DNA from: Cellulomonas terrae
GTDB taxonomy: Bacteria; Actinomycetota; Actinomycetes; Actinomycetales; Cellulomonadaceae
Length of the DNA stretch: 40,567 nucleotides
Direction of reading: 5' to 3'
Assembly: GCF_007990265.1 (NCBI RefSeq)
Contig: NZ_BJWH01000030.1
Location: 1 to 40,567, forward strand
Position numbers and translations under genes: made by a program
Notes under the pieces: generated by a model
The model's database searches: none
What the model saw: only the letters and a program-made list of their open reading frames with translations
Told to the model about the DNA's origin: nothing
Shown: one piece after another, positions 14,976 through 23,338 of the stretch
Layout: every line of letters begins with the position of its first letter
Numbering within the stretch: the first letter of the stretch is position 1

Positions 14976-16199
14976 ATGGAGCTCGGGTTCACGGCCGGCA
15001 TCGCGGCGATCGTCCTGCTCGGTGTGCTGGGCCAGCTCCTGGGCCGTGCCGTGCGCATCCCGTCGATCATCGTGCTGCTCGTCCTCGGGCTGCTCGCCGG
15101 ACCGGTCCTCGGCCTCGTGGACCCGGACGCGCTCCTGGGCGACGCGCTGTTCCCGCTGGTGTCGATGGCCGTGGGGCTGCTCCTGTTCGAGGAGTCGCTC
15201 AAGCTCGACCTCTCCCGGCTGCACGGCGGGGCACGCCGTCCGGTCTTGGGGCTGGTCACGACGGGCGCCGTCGTCACCGGCGTCTGCGCCACGCTGATCG
15301 CCCAGTGGGTGTTCGGCCTGCCCCTCAGCAGGGCGGCGGTCATCGGGGCGATCCTCATCGTCTCCGGCCCGACGGTCGTCGGCCCGCTGCTCGCGGTGAT
15401 CAGGCCCAAGCAGCCGCTGGAGTCGGTCCTCGCGTTCGAGGGCATCTTCATCGACCCGATCGGCGCCACGGTCGCGCTGAGCATGATGCACCTCGCGCTG
15501 CACGACAGCGGGGTCGGGCTCGGCACCACGGCCGTCGCGGGCGTCCTCACCGGCGTGGTGGCGGCCGCGGCGTACCTGGTGGTCGTCCGGTTCGGGCGGG
15601 CCCCGTCGGCCACCCACGTCGCGCTCGGGGTCGCGGTCGCGCTCGCCGCGTTCGCGGCGGCGGAGTCCGTCGCGGAGGAGTCCGGCCTGTGGGCGACGAC
15701 CGCCCTGGGGGTCGCCCTGGCCAACCAGCGGTGGGTGCCGCTGGAGGCGCTGCACGAGTTCGGCAGCCACGTGGGGATGCTCCTGATCGGCTCGCTGTTC
15801 ATCGTCCTGTCGGCCCGGATCGACCTCGACGCGCTGGTGCTCTACCTGCCGGGCACGCTCGTCCTGCTCGCCTTCCTCGTGCTCGGGGTCCGGCCCCTGG
15901 CGGCCGGGCTCGCGACGGTGCGCACGGTGCTGTCGCGTCCGGAGCGGGCGATGGTCGCCTGGATGGCGCCACGCGGCATCGTCGCCGCGTCGACGGCGAG
16001 CGTGTTCGCGTTGCAGTTCGATGACGCCGGCGACCCGTTCCCTGCGCTCGTGCCCGTGGTCTTCGGCGTGGTGCTGTTCACCGCGATCGTCTACGGGGGC
16101 ACAGGTCCGCTGGTCGCACGCCTGCTGGGCGTCCGGGCCGCCGAGGTCGAGCCGATCGACGACGACGGCGTGCCGCGCGCAATGTCCGACCGATCGTGA
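14976..16199 (+). CDS. Cation:proton antiporter (CPA family, NhaP/KefB-like)
   Basis: 407 aa with 11-12 hydrophobic segments. The N-terminal unit has IPSIIVLLVLGLLAGPVLG and MAVGLLLFEESLKLDLSRL. The central SGPTVVGPLLAVIRPK followed by FEGIFIDPIGA carries the conserved acidic ion-binding residue. The second half has APRGIVAASTASVFAL. It should exchange Na+ or K+ for H+ across the cytoplasmic membrane. The start is uncertain: ATG 14967 and ATG 14976 are in frame and neither has a ribosome binding site. A CACAAT hexamer lies 7 nt before 14976, which favours a leaderless start there. Confidence 0.88.
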   Translation: MELGFTAGIAAIVLLGVLGQLLGRAVRIPSIIVLLVLGLLAGPVLGLVDPDALLGDALFPLVSMAVGLLLFEESLKLDLSRLHGGARRPVLGLVTTGAVVTGVCATLIAQWVFGLPLSRAAVIGAILIVSGPTVVGPLLAVIRPKQPLESVLAFEGIFIDPIGATVALSMMHLALHDSGVGLGTTAVAGVLTGVVAAAAYLVVVRFGRAPSATHVALGVAVALAAFAAAESVAEESGLWATTALGVALANQRWVPLEALHEFGSHVGMLLIGSLFIVLSARIDLDALVLYLPGTLVLLAFLVLGVRPLAAGLATVRTVLSRPERAMVAWMAPRGIVAASTASVFALQFDDAGDPFPALVPVVFGVVLFTAIVYGGTGPLVARLLGVRAAEVEPIDDDGVPRAMSDRS

Positions 16200-16221
16200 C
16201 CGTCCCGAGATGTGGATGTTA

Positions 16222-16233
16222 CTTACCGGTAAG
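16222..16233. promoter_or_regulatory. 12-bp perfect palindrome, candidate operator of the peptide ABC operon
   Basis: CTTACCGGTAAG is perfectly symmetric, placed 108 nt before the substrate-binding-protein start and 22 nt after the antiporter stop. TTAC-CG-GTAA-type palindromes are common TetR-family operators. A TTGACA-like CTGACA follows at 16247-16252. No regulator gene is adjacent. Confidence 0.4.
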
Positions 16234-16340
16234 ACCCTCGTGATGCCTGACACATCGGTGTGCTACCCATAGCCCACTGAGAAACAGCCGACGGGTCCGC
16301 TTTCGACGCGTGCCCGCGGCCCTGACAGAAGAGGTAGCGC

Positions 16341-17990
16341 ATGTCCTCCCTCGCACCACACCGTCGTCGCGTCCTCGCGGCGACCGCCGGCCTCGCGGCC
16401 ACCGCCCTCGTCCTGACCGCCTGCTCGGGCGCCAACGACGACGAGGGCGGCGACGGCGGCAGCACGTCCGCCGGGGGTGCCCTGACCATCGGGACCACCG
16501 ACAAGGTCACCAGCCTCGACCCGGCCGGCTCGTACGACAACGGCTCGTTCGCCGTCCAGAACCAGGTGTTCCCGTTCCTCATGAACACCCCGTACGGCAG
16601 CCCGGACGTCGAGCCCGACATCGCGGTCTCCGCGGAGTTCACGGCGCCGACCGAGTACACCGTCACGCTGAAGCCGGACCTGAAGTGGGCCAACGGCAAC
16701 GACCTGACGTCGTCGGACGTGAAGTTCTCGTTCGACCGCCAACTCGCCATCGCGGACGAGAACGGCCCGTCGTCGCTCCTCTACAACCTGGACAGCGTGG
16801 ACGCCGTCGACGACACCACGGTGGTCTTCCACCTGAAGTCGGAGAACGACCAGATCTTCCCGCAGATCCTGTCCAGCCCCGCCGGCCCAATCGTCGACGA
16901 CGAGGTCTTCGCGGCCGACGCGCTGACGCCGGACAACGAGATCGTCGACGCCAACGCGTTCGCCGGCCAGTACACGATCACGAGCTACTCCTTCAACGAG
17001 CTGATCTCGTACGAGGCGTACGCGGACTACGCGGGCGTCCTGCCCCCGGCGAAGACCGCCGAGGTCAACGTCAAGTACTACGCGGACTCGTCGAACCTCA
17101 AGCTGGACATCCAGGAGGGCAACATCGACGTGGCGTTCCGCAGCCTGTCGGCGACGGACATCGCCGACCTGTCGACGGACGACAACGTCAAGGTCGTCGA
17201 CGGTCCCGGCGGGGAGATCCGCTACATCACGTTCAACTTCGACACGCAGCCGTTCGGCACCAAGGCGGACGGCGCCGACCCGGCGAAGGCCCTCGCGGTC
17301 CGCCAGGCGGTCGCCCACCTGATCGACCGGGCCCCGCTGTCGGAGCAGGTCTACAAGGGCACCTACACGCCCCTGTACTCCTACGTGCCGGACGGCCTGA
17401 CCGGCGCCACCGAGTCCCTGAAGGGTCTCTACGGCGACGGCGACGGCGGCCCCGACGCCGCCAAGGCGAAGGCCACGCTCGAGGCCGCCGGCGTCACCAC
17501 GCCGGTCGCGCTCAGCCTCCAGTACTCGAACGACCACTACGGTCCCTCGTCCGCCGACGAGTACGCGCTGATCAAGGACCAGCTGGAGAAGGACGGCCTG
17601 TTCGCGGTCGACCTGCAGACCACCGAGTGGGTCCAGTACTCGAAGGACCGCACCGCCGACGTCTACCCCGCGTACCAGCTCGGCTGGTTCCCGGACTACT
17701 CGGACGCCGACAACTACCTGACGCCGTTCTTCCTCACGGAGAACTTCCTGTCGAACCACTACGACAACCCGGAGGTCAACGACCTCATCCTGGAGCAGGC
17801 GACGACGGCCGACGCCGACGCCCGCACCGCGCTCATCGAGGAGATCCAGGACAAGGTCGCAGCCGACCTGTCCACGGTCCCCTACCTCCAGGGCGCCCAG
17901 GTGGCCGTCGTGGGCAAGGACGTGACCGGCACCGAGGACACCCTCGACGCGTCGTTCAAGTTCCGCTACGGCGCGCTCGCCAACGGCTGA
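16341..17990 (+). CDS. Oligopeptide/dipeptide-type ABC transporter substrate-binding lipoprotein
   Basis: 549 aa. A basic leader, hydrophobic core and lipobox LTAC (Cys28) make it a membrane-anchored lipoprotein, followed by an acidic Gly/Ser linker. The rest fits family 5 binding proteins: LTIGTTDKVTSLDPAGSYD at the start of the domain, LKPDLKWANGNDLTSSDVKF near residue 110, and AVRQAVAHLIDRAPL. It captures peptides or similar solutes and delivers them to the two permeases downstream. GAGGT sits 5 nt before the ATG. A long hairpin separates this gene from the permease genes, so its mRNA may be more abundant. Confidence 0.95.
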   Translation: MSSLAPHRRRVLAATAGLAATALVLTACSGANDDEGGDGGSTSAGGALTIGTTDKVTSLDPAGSYDNGSFAVQNQVFPFLMNTPYGSPDVEPDIAVSAEFTAPTEYTVTLKPDLKWANGNDLTSSDVKFSFDRQLAIADENGPSSLLYNLDSVDAVDDTTVVFHLKSENDQIFPQILSSPAGPIVDDEVFAADALTPDNEIVDANAFAGQYTITSYSFNELISYEAYADYAGVLPPAKTAEVNVKYYADSSNLKLDIQEGNIDVAFRSLSATDIADLSTDDNVKVVDGPGGEIRYITFNFDTQPFGTKADGADPAKALAVRQAVAHLIDRAPLSEQVYKGTYTPLYSYVPDGLTGATESLKGLYGDGDGGPDAAKAKATLEAAGVTTPVALSLQYSNDHYGPSSADEYALIKDQLEKDGLFAVDLQTTEWVQYSKDRTADVYPAYQLGWFPDYSDADNYLTPFFLTENFLSNHYDNPEVNDLILEQATTADADARTALIEEIQDKVAADLSTVPYLQGAQVAVVGKDVTGTEDTLDASFKFRYGALANG

Positions 17991-18009
17991 TCGCACCGCA
18001 CCGCAGGCC

Positions 18010-18050
18010 GACGGTCCCGTCCCCCGCCACACTCGGGGGGCGGGGCCGTC
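18010..18050 (+). terminator. Intra-operon hairpin between binding protein and permease genes
   Basis: A 17-bp stem (18010-18026 with 18034-18050, two G-T pairs, no mismatch) encloses a 7-nt loop. It lies 20 nt after the binding-protein stop and 33 nt before the permease ATG. There is no T tract, so it probably acts as a partial terminator or an mRNA-stabilising end. Confidence 0.6.
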
Positions 18051-18082
18051 CGGCACGTCCGCACGCACACAGGCAGGAACCC

Positions 18083-19183
18083 ATGACCTCCACCACCATC
18101 GGAGCGCCCACCGACGCCGCGCCCGCGCCGGCGAGCCCCGCCGCGAAGAGCAAGAGATCGGGGGGTCATCTCGGCAGCTACCTGCTGGTCCGCTTCCTGC
18201 TGATCTTCCCGACGATCTTCATCCTGGTCACCACCGTCTTCGTCCTCATGCGGGCGACGGGTGACCCGATCACCGCCTCCCTGGGCGGCCGGCTGACGCG
18301 CGAGCAGCTCGACGAGCGCATCGCCGAGGCGGGTTACGACCGGCCCATCCTCGTGCAGTACCTCGAGTACCTGGGCAACATCTTCCGCGGCGACTTCGGC
18401 ACCACGATCTCCGACAACCGCCCGGTGACCGAGGTCGTCATGACGTACGGGGCCGCGACCCTGGAGCTCGCGTTCTACGCGCTGCTCGTCGCGCTCCTGG
18501 TCGGCATCCCCCTGGGCCGCATCGCCGCCGCCCGCCGCGACAAGGGTGTCGACGCGTCGCTGCGCATCTCCGGGATCCTGGCGTACGCGACGCCCGTGTT
18601 CTTCGCCGGCATCCTGCTCAAGCTCATCTTCTCGGTGTGGCTGGGCTGGCTCCCGGTCGCCGGGAGGGCGTCCACCGACGCGCAGATCGAGCTCCAGCGC
18701 AACGGCGCCGAGACGGGCATCTTCCTCATCGACGCCATCAGCACCGGCGACCCGGCCGTGGTCCTCGACGTGCTCGAGCACGCGATCCTGCCCGCCCTCG
18801 CGCTCGGCCTGCTGACGGGCGGCATCTTCCTGCGCCTGGTCCGCACCAACGTCATCGGCACGCTGTCCACCGGGTACGTCGAGGCGGCCCGCTCCCGCGG
18901 CGTCAACGAGCGCCGGCTGCTGCGCCAGCACGCCTGGCGCCCCGCGCTCGTCCCGATCATCACCGTCATCGGCCTGCAGGTCGCGCTGCTGCTGTCCGGC
19001 GCCGTCCTGACCGAGAAGACCTTCGAGTGGAAGGGCCTCGGCTTCCAGCTGGTCCAGTACCTACTGGCCCGCGACTTCGTCGCCGTGCAGGGTCTCGTGG
19101 TCCTGCTCGCCGTGGTGGTGGCGCTGACGAACTTCGTCGTCGACGTCATCGCCGCGCTCGTCGACCCGAGGATCAGGTACTGA
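18083..19183 (+). CDS. ABC transporter permease, DppB/OppB type
   Basis: 366 aa. After an Ala/Pro-rich cytosolic tail (1-30) comes the first helix (YLLVRFLLIFPTIFILVTTV). A periplasmic loop with the DppB-type GDPITASLGGRLTREQLDE segment follows, then five more helices. The EAA loop EAARSRGVNERRLL begins near residue 267 and contacts the ATPase. AGGCAGGA lies just before the ATG. It forms the channel with the next gene product; their reading frames are separated by one base. Confidence 0.93.
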   Translation: MTSTTIGAPTDAAPAPASPAAKSKRSGGHLGSYLLVRFLLIFPTIFILVTTVFVLMRATGDPITASLGGRLTREQLDERIAEAGYDRPILVQYLEYLGNIFRGDFGTTISDNRPVTEVVMTYGAATLELAFYALLVALLVGIPLGRIAAARRDKGVDASLRISGILAYATPVFFAGILLKLIFSVWLGWLPVAGRASTDAQIELQRNGAETGIFLIDAISTGDPAVVLDVLEHAILPALALGLLTGGIFLRLVRTNVIGTLSTGYVEAARSRGVNERRLLRQHAWRPALVPIITVIGLQVALLLSGAVLTEKTFEWKGLGFQLVQYLLARDFVAVQGLVVLLAVVVALTNFVVDVIAALVDPRIRY

Positions 19184-19184
19184 C

Positions 19185-20294
19185 ATGACGAACCTCCCCG
19201 CACCGGACGCCACCCTCCTCGTCGCCCACGCCGGACCCGCCACGCCCGAGCACACGTCGCTCTGGAAGCGCCTGCCCGTGGTGCGCCACGTCCGCACGAG
19301 CGTCGGCCTGCAGCGCACGATGCTGCTCATCGGCATCGTCCTGATGCTCGTCTTCATCGTCACCGCGGCGTTCGCGCCGCTGCTGGCGCCCTACGGGTAC
19401 GCGCAGCTGAGCTCGGGCGACGTGAACTTCGGCTCGCAGCAGCCGCCCTCGGCGCAGAACCTGCTCGGCACCACGGTCGGCGGCTACGACGTCCTCTCCC
19501 GCACGATCTGGGGTGCCCGGCCCGCCTTCCTCGTGATCGTCGTCGCCGTCACCCTGTCGATCTTCGCGGGCGTCGCGCTCGGCCTGGTGTCGGGCTACTT
19601 CGGCGGCTGGGTCGACCGGGTGCTCGTCGTCATCGCCGACGCGCTCTTCGCGTTCCCGTCGCTGCTGCTCGCCATCGTCGTCGCCATCGTCATCAGCGGC
19701 GGGCAGTCGTCGATGTGGGGCGGCGTGATGGCCGCGGCCATCTCCCTGAGCGTCGTGATGATCCCGCAGTACTTCCGCGTGGTCCGCGCCGAGGTGGTGC
19801 GCGTCAAGGCGGAGGCGTTCGTCGAGTCCGCCCGCGTCATCGGCTCGGGGCACCTGCGGATCATGGGCCGCCACGTGCTGCGCAACTCGACCCGTACGCT
19901 CCCCCTGATCCTCACGCTGAACTGCTCCGAGGCGGTCCTCACGCTGGCCGGCCTCGGGTTCCTCGGGTTCGGCATCGAGCCGACGGCGGCGGCGGACTGG
20001 GGCTACGACCTGTCGAAGTCGCTGTCGGACGTGACCAGCGGCATCTGGTGGACCGCGGTCCCCCCGGGCGTCGCGATCGTGCTCACCGTGCTCGGCCTGA
20101 CGCTCGTCGGGGAGTCCCTCAACGACCTCGCCGACCCGCGTCTGCGGACGCGCCGGGCCGCCAAGGCCGCCGTGCCGCTGAGCCCGGTCACCGCCGTGCC
20201 GGGCGGCGTCGCCACCGACCGTGTCCCCGGCGTCGAGAGCATCGACGAGCTGGAGGGTCCGACCGACCTGTTCGACGAGAGGGGTGACCGGTGA
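19185..20294 (+). CDS. ABC transporter permease, DppC/OppC type
   Basis: 369 aa. Residues about 1-45 are cytosolic, then a helix (TMLLIGIVLMLVFIVTAAFA), a loop containing LLGTTVGGYDVLSRTIWGAR typical of DppC proteins, and five further helices. The EAA loop begins near residue 214 (ESARVIGSGHLRIMGRHVL). The C-terminus carries an unusually long Ala/Pro and Glu/Asp-rich tail of about 50 residues. The 3' end overlaps the ATPase gene by 4 nt (GTGA). Confidence 0.93.
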   Translation: MTNLPAPDATLLVAHAGPATPEHTSLWKRLPVVRHVRTSVGLQRTMLLIGIVLMLVFIVTAAFAPLLAPYGYAQLSSGDVNFGSQQPPSAQNLLGTTVGGYDVLSRTIWGARPAFLVIVVAVTLSIFAGVALGLVSGYFGGWVDRVLVVIADALFAFPSLLLAIVVAIVISGGQSSMWGGVMAAAISLSVVMIPQYFRVVRAEVVRVKAEAFVESARVIGSGHLRIMGRHVLRNSTRTLPLILTLNCSEAVLTLAGLGFLGFGIEPTAAADWGYDLSKSLSDVTSGIWWTAVPPGVAIVLTVLGLTLVGESLNDLADPRLRTRRAAKAAVPLSPVTAVPGGVATDRVPGVESIDELEGPTDLFDERGDR

Positions 20295-21988
20295 CCAACG
20301 TCGTCGACATCACGAACCTGCACGTCTCGTTCGCCACCGACGCCGGCACCGTCCGGGCCGTCGAGGGCGTCACGCTCCAGGTCGCCGCCGGGGAGGTGCT
20401 CGCGATCGTCGGCGAGTCCGGGTCCGGCAAGACCGTCACCGCCCGCTCGATCCTGGGCCTGCTCCCCGAGACCGCCCTGAGCAGCGGCACCGTCATGCTC
20501 ACCCGCAAGGACGGGTCGGCCACGCACGACATCGTCACGCTGCGCGGCAGCGACCTGCGCGACGTGCGCGGCCGCGACGCCGCGATGGTCTTCCAGGAGC
20601 CGTCCACCGCGCTGAACCCGGTGTTCCCGGTGGGCTGGCAGATCGCGGAGGGCCTGCGGGCGCACCGCAAGCTCTCCGACAAGGACGCCCGCACCCAGGC
20701 GATCGACGTCCTGCGGCTGGTCGGCATCCCCGACCCCGAGCACCGCGTCGACCACTACCCGCACCAGTTCTCGGGCGGGCAGAAGCAGCGCATCGTCATC
20801 GCCCAGGCGCTCGTCCTGGACCCGGGCCTGATCATCGCCGACGAGCCGACGACCGCGCTCGACGTCACCGTGCAGGCCGAGATCCTCGACCTGCTGCGCC
20901 GGCTCCCCCAGGAGTTCGGGTCGGCGATCGTCCTGATCACGCACAACATGGGCGTCGTCGCGGACCTGGCCGACCGGGTCGCGGTCATGTTCAACGGGGA
21001 GATCGTCGAGCAGGCCGACGTCCGCACGCTGTTCTCGTCGCCCCAGCACCCGTACACGCAGCGGCTGCTGGACGCCGTGCCCCGCGTGGGCGGGCGGCGG
21101 CTGCGGGACCGCGTGCGCGTGGCCGACGAGCTCGAGGCGATGGTCGTCGACGAGTCGGCGACGCCCGTCGTCGAGGCGAGCGACCTGCGGATCGTCTACC
21201 CGGGCCGCCTGCGGCAGCCGTCGTTCACGGCCGTCGACGGCGTGAACCTGGCCATCCGCCCCGGCGAGGTGCTGGGCCTCGTCGGCGAGTCCGGCAGCGG
21301 CAAGACGACGATCGGCCGGGCCATCGCCGGGCTCACCCCGATCAGCGGAGGGTCGCTGAAGGTCCACGGCGTCGAGATGCTCGACGTCAAGGAGAGGGTC
21401 TTCCGGCCGGTCCGCAAGCGCATCGGGTTCGTCTTCCAGGACCCGGCGACCAGCTTCAACCCGCTGCTCACGATCGCGCAGTGCGTGGCGGAGCCGATGG
21501 TCGTGCACGGTCTGGCGCCGAACCCCGAGGAGGCCCGGCCGCGGGTCGACGAGCTCATGGAGGCCGTGCAGCTGCCGAAGGCGTTCGGCGACCGGTTCCC
21601 GCACGAGCTGTCCGGCGGTCAGCGGCAGCGCGCCAGCCTGGCCCGAGCGCTCATCCTCGGTCCCGAGCTGCTCATCGCCGACGAGCCGACCAGCGCCCTG
21701 GACGTCTCCGTGCAGGCCCGGGTGCTCGACCTGTTCGCCCGCCTGCAGGCCGAGCTGGGCTTCGCGTGCCTGTTCATCAGCCACGACCTGGCCGTCGTCG
21801 ACCTGCTGGCCCACCGCATCGCCGTGCTGCACCGCGGGGTGCTGGTCGAGGAGGGCACCGGCGACGAGGTGCTCGGCGCGCCGAAGCACCCATACACGCA
21901 GCGCCTGCTCGCGTCCCTGCCGGTACCCGACCCGATCGAGCAGGCGGCCCGCCGCGAGACGTGGAGGAACCTGCGCGCGCACGGGTGA
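20291..21988 (+). CDS. Fused double ATP-binding protein of the peptide ABC transporter (DppD-DppF type)
   Basis: 565 aa with two complete nucleotide-binding domains. The first has Walker A GESGSGKT at 41-48, signature SGGQ at 161-164 and Walker B LIIADEPT. The second has Walker A at 332-339, SGGQ at 441-444 and LLIADEPT. Each domain ends with a YTQRLL segment of the oligopeptide-transporter tail. The fusion replaces separate D and F subunits, common in actinobacteria. GTG start coupled to the permease stop. Confidence 0.95.
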   Translation: MTNVVDITNLHVSFATDAGTVRAVEGVTLQVAAGEVLAIVGESGSGKTVTARSILGLLPETALSSGTVMLTRKDGSATHDIVTLRGSDLRDVRGRDAAMVFQEPSTALNPVFPVGWQIAEGLRAHRKLSDKDARTQAIDVLRLVGIPDPEHRVDHYPHQFSGGQKQRIVIAQALVLDPGLIIADEPTTALDVTVQAEILDLLRRLPQEFGSAIVLITHNMGVVADLADRVAVMFNGEIVEQADVRTLFSSPQHPYTQRLLDAVPRVGGRRLRDRVRVADELEAMVVDESATPVVEASDLRIVYPGRLRQPSFTAVDGVNLAIRPGEVLGLVGESGSGKTTIGRAIAGLTPISGGSLKVHGVEMLDVKERVFRPVRKRIGFVFQDPATSFNPLLTIAQCVAEPMVVHGLAPNPEEARPRVDELMEAVQLPKAFGDRFPHELSGGQRQRASLARALILGPELLIADEPTSALDVSVQARVLDLFARLQAELGFACLFISHDLAVVDLLAHRIAVLHRGVLVEEGTGDEVLGAPKHPYTQRLLASLPVPDPIEQAARRETWRNLRAHG

Positions 21989-21993
21989 ACGTC

Positions 21994-22023
21994 GGGCCGG
22001 TTCACCCCCGGGTGGACCGGCCC
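21994..22023 (+). terminator. Terminator hairpin of the peptide ABC operon
   Basis: A 14-bp stem with one T-G pair (21994-22007 with 22010-22023) starts 5 nt after the ATPase stop. The following bases lack a T run. The next promoter hexamer begins only 6 nt after the stem. Confidence 0.55.
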
Positions 22024-22028
22024 GCTCC

Positions 22029-22034
22029 TAGCGT
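22029..22034 (+). promoter_or_regulatory. Candidate -10 TAGCGT of the leaderless membrane-module gene
   Basis: TAGCGT is followed by 6 nt and the GTG at 22041. Confidence 0.5.
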
Positions 22035-22040
22035 GGCGTC

Positions 22041-22496
22041 GTGCCGCCCGCTGACCAGCAGGTTCGCTCGCGCCCCGTACGCGTGCTCGCGCTGCTGGCC
22101 GCCCTGGCGACGGTCCCGCTGTGGGCGCCGCCGGACAACGTGACCACGTCCGACGGCACCTTCATGGTCGCAGCGGCCGTCCCGCCCGGCGTGCCCGTCG
22201 TCCGGGTCGGCGCGCTGGTGGTCGTCGTGCTGCTCGCCGCGCTGACGCTGTGGCGGGGCCGGCGCGTCGTCGCGCTCTTCGCGGTGCCGGCCGTGGCACT
22301 GAGCTGGGTCTGGGTGCGGACGGAGGGCGGCGGCAGCTACACAGTCGCGATGGTCGGGACGGACGCCCCGCCCGCCTTCACGTCCCCGTGGTTCGCGGTC
22401 TCGGCGGCCCTGACCGCCCTGGTGGTCCTCACGTGGACGCTCGCGGTGATCGGGATCGTGGGACGTCGACGCGGTCCGAGCGCTGAGCGCCCGTGA
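22041..22496 (+). CDS. Small membrane protein, single copy of a repeated module (module A)
   Basis: 151 aa. Four hydrophobic segments: about 15-30 (VLALLAALATVPLWAPP), 52-67 (VVRVGALVVVVLLAAL), 73-88 (VVALFAVPAVALSWVW) and 120-140 (ALTALVVLTWTLAVIGIV). Short polar loops lie on the outside, including TTSDGTF and RTEGGGSY. The PAVALSWV motif and the loop pattern recur in the next gene and in the frameshifted gene at 24410. I do not recognise the family. The GTG start is leaderless and the stop overlaps the next GTG. Confidence 0.7.
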   Translation: MPPADQQVRSRPVRVLALLAALATVPLWAPPDNVTTSDGTFMVAAAVPPGVPVVRVGALVVVVLLAALTLWRGRRVVALFAVPAVALSWVWVRTEGGGSYTVAMVGTDAPPAFTSPWFAVSAALTALVVLTWTLAVIGIVGRRRGPSAERP

Positions 22497-23338
22497 CCGA
22501 GCCCGCGCCGCTCACCACCCTCGACCGGGTCGCCCGTGCCTCGAGCCTCACCGTGGCTCTGCTGGCCGTGGCCGTCGGTCTCGCGACCGTTCTGGGCCTC
22601 CCACCGGCCCCGGACCGGACGGCGAGCCTCTGGCTCGTGGTCGCGGTGTCCGCGGTCGTGGTGTGGCGCCGCACCTCCTCCGCGCGCCTGAGCCTGCTCC
22701 ACGGCGTCCCTGCGGTGACGCTCACGGGCTCGTGGTGGGCCACGTCGTCGGCCGAGGTGTGGTTCGCGTACTCCGCGGAGAGCAGCCCGGTGCCGCCCGG
22801 GCTCGGACCGACCCGGATCGGTGTCGCCGTCCTGCTCCTGCTCCTCTGGACGCTGGCCGGGATCGGACTGCTGGCAACCGTCCGTGCCGCCGGAGCCCAG
22901 GTCCCGATGCGCTCCCTCGCCGTGGCGACGATGGTGCTCACCCTGCCGATCTGGGCGTCCTCGCTGGGCACCTCGCAGCTCGTCCTGGTGCGGTCGGCGC
23001 CGGCGGCGCACGGCGCCGTACGCACCGCCGCCCTGGTCCTCGTGCTGGTCGTCGGGACCCTGGTGCTGGTCGACCACCGACGAAGGTGGGTGTGGGCCGC
23101 CGGCTACGTCCTGCCCGCCGTGGCGCTGACCTGGGTCGGCTGGGAGTCGCACCTGGCGGTGGCCTCCGGCGTCGCCACAGCATCGTCCTCGACGATCGCC
23201 CTGCAGGGCGTCTTCCTGCTGACCGCACTGATGACCCCGGTCGCGCCGCTGCTTCTCGTCGCGCTGCTGTGGTTCGCGGCCGTCAGCGGGGCAGCCACCC
23301 TGGGGCGGTTCCGGCCGCCCCCAGCCGAGGTCGCCTAG
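22493..23338 (+). CDS. Membrane protein with two copies of the module (B1 and B2)
   Basis: 281 aa with about eight hydrophobic segments. It reads as a tandem duplication. The first half holds HGVPAVTLTGSWW and ends LLLLLWTLAGIGLLATV. The second half begins MVLTLPIWASSLGTSQLVL, resembling TVPLWAPPDN in the upstream protein, and contains VLPAVALTWVGW. Unknown function. Coupled to the upstream gene by a GTGA overlap. Its stop shares CTAG with the stop of the opposite-strand gene. Confidence 0.7.
   Translation: MTEPAPLTTLDRVARASSLTVALLAVAVGLATVLGLPPAPDRTASLWLVVAVSAVVVWRRTSSARLSLLHGVPAVTLTGSWWATSSAEVWFAYSAESSPVPPGLGPTRIGVAVLLLLLWTLAGIGLLATVRAAGAQVPMRSLAVATMVLTLPIWASSLGTSQLVLVRSAPAAHGAVRTAALVLVLVVGTLVLVDHRRRWVWAAGYVLPAVALTWVGWESHLAVASGVATASSSTIALQGVFLLTALMTPVAPLLLVALLWFAAVSGAATLGRFRPPPAEVA

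Noticed and set aside
14898..16253. N-terminal extension of the aldose epimerase frame up to 16253
   Set aside because: The frame is open only because it is antisense to the antiporter; the ATG at 14897 with AAGGAG gives the normal family length.
20003..21982. A 659-codon minus-strand frame opposite the ABC permease and ATPase genes
   Set aside because: Shadow of the ATPase gene; no start signal and no domain.
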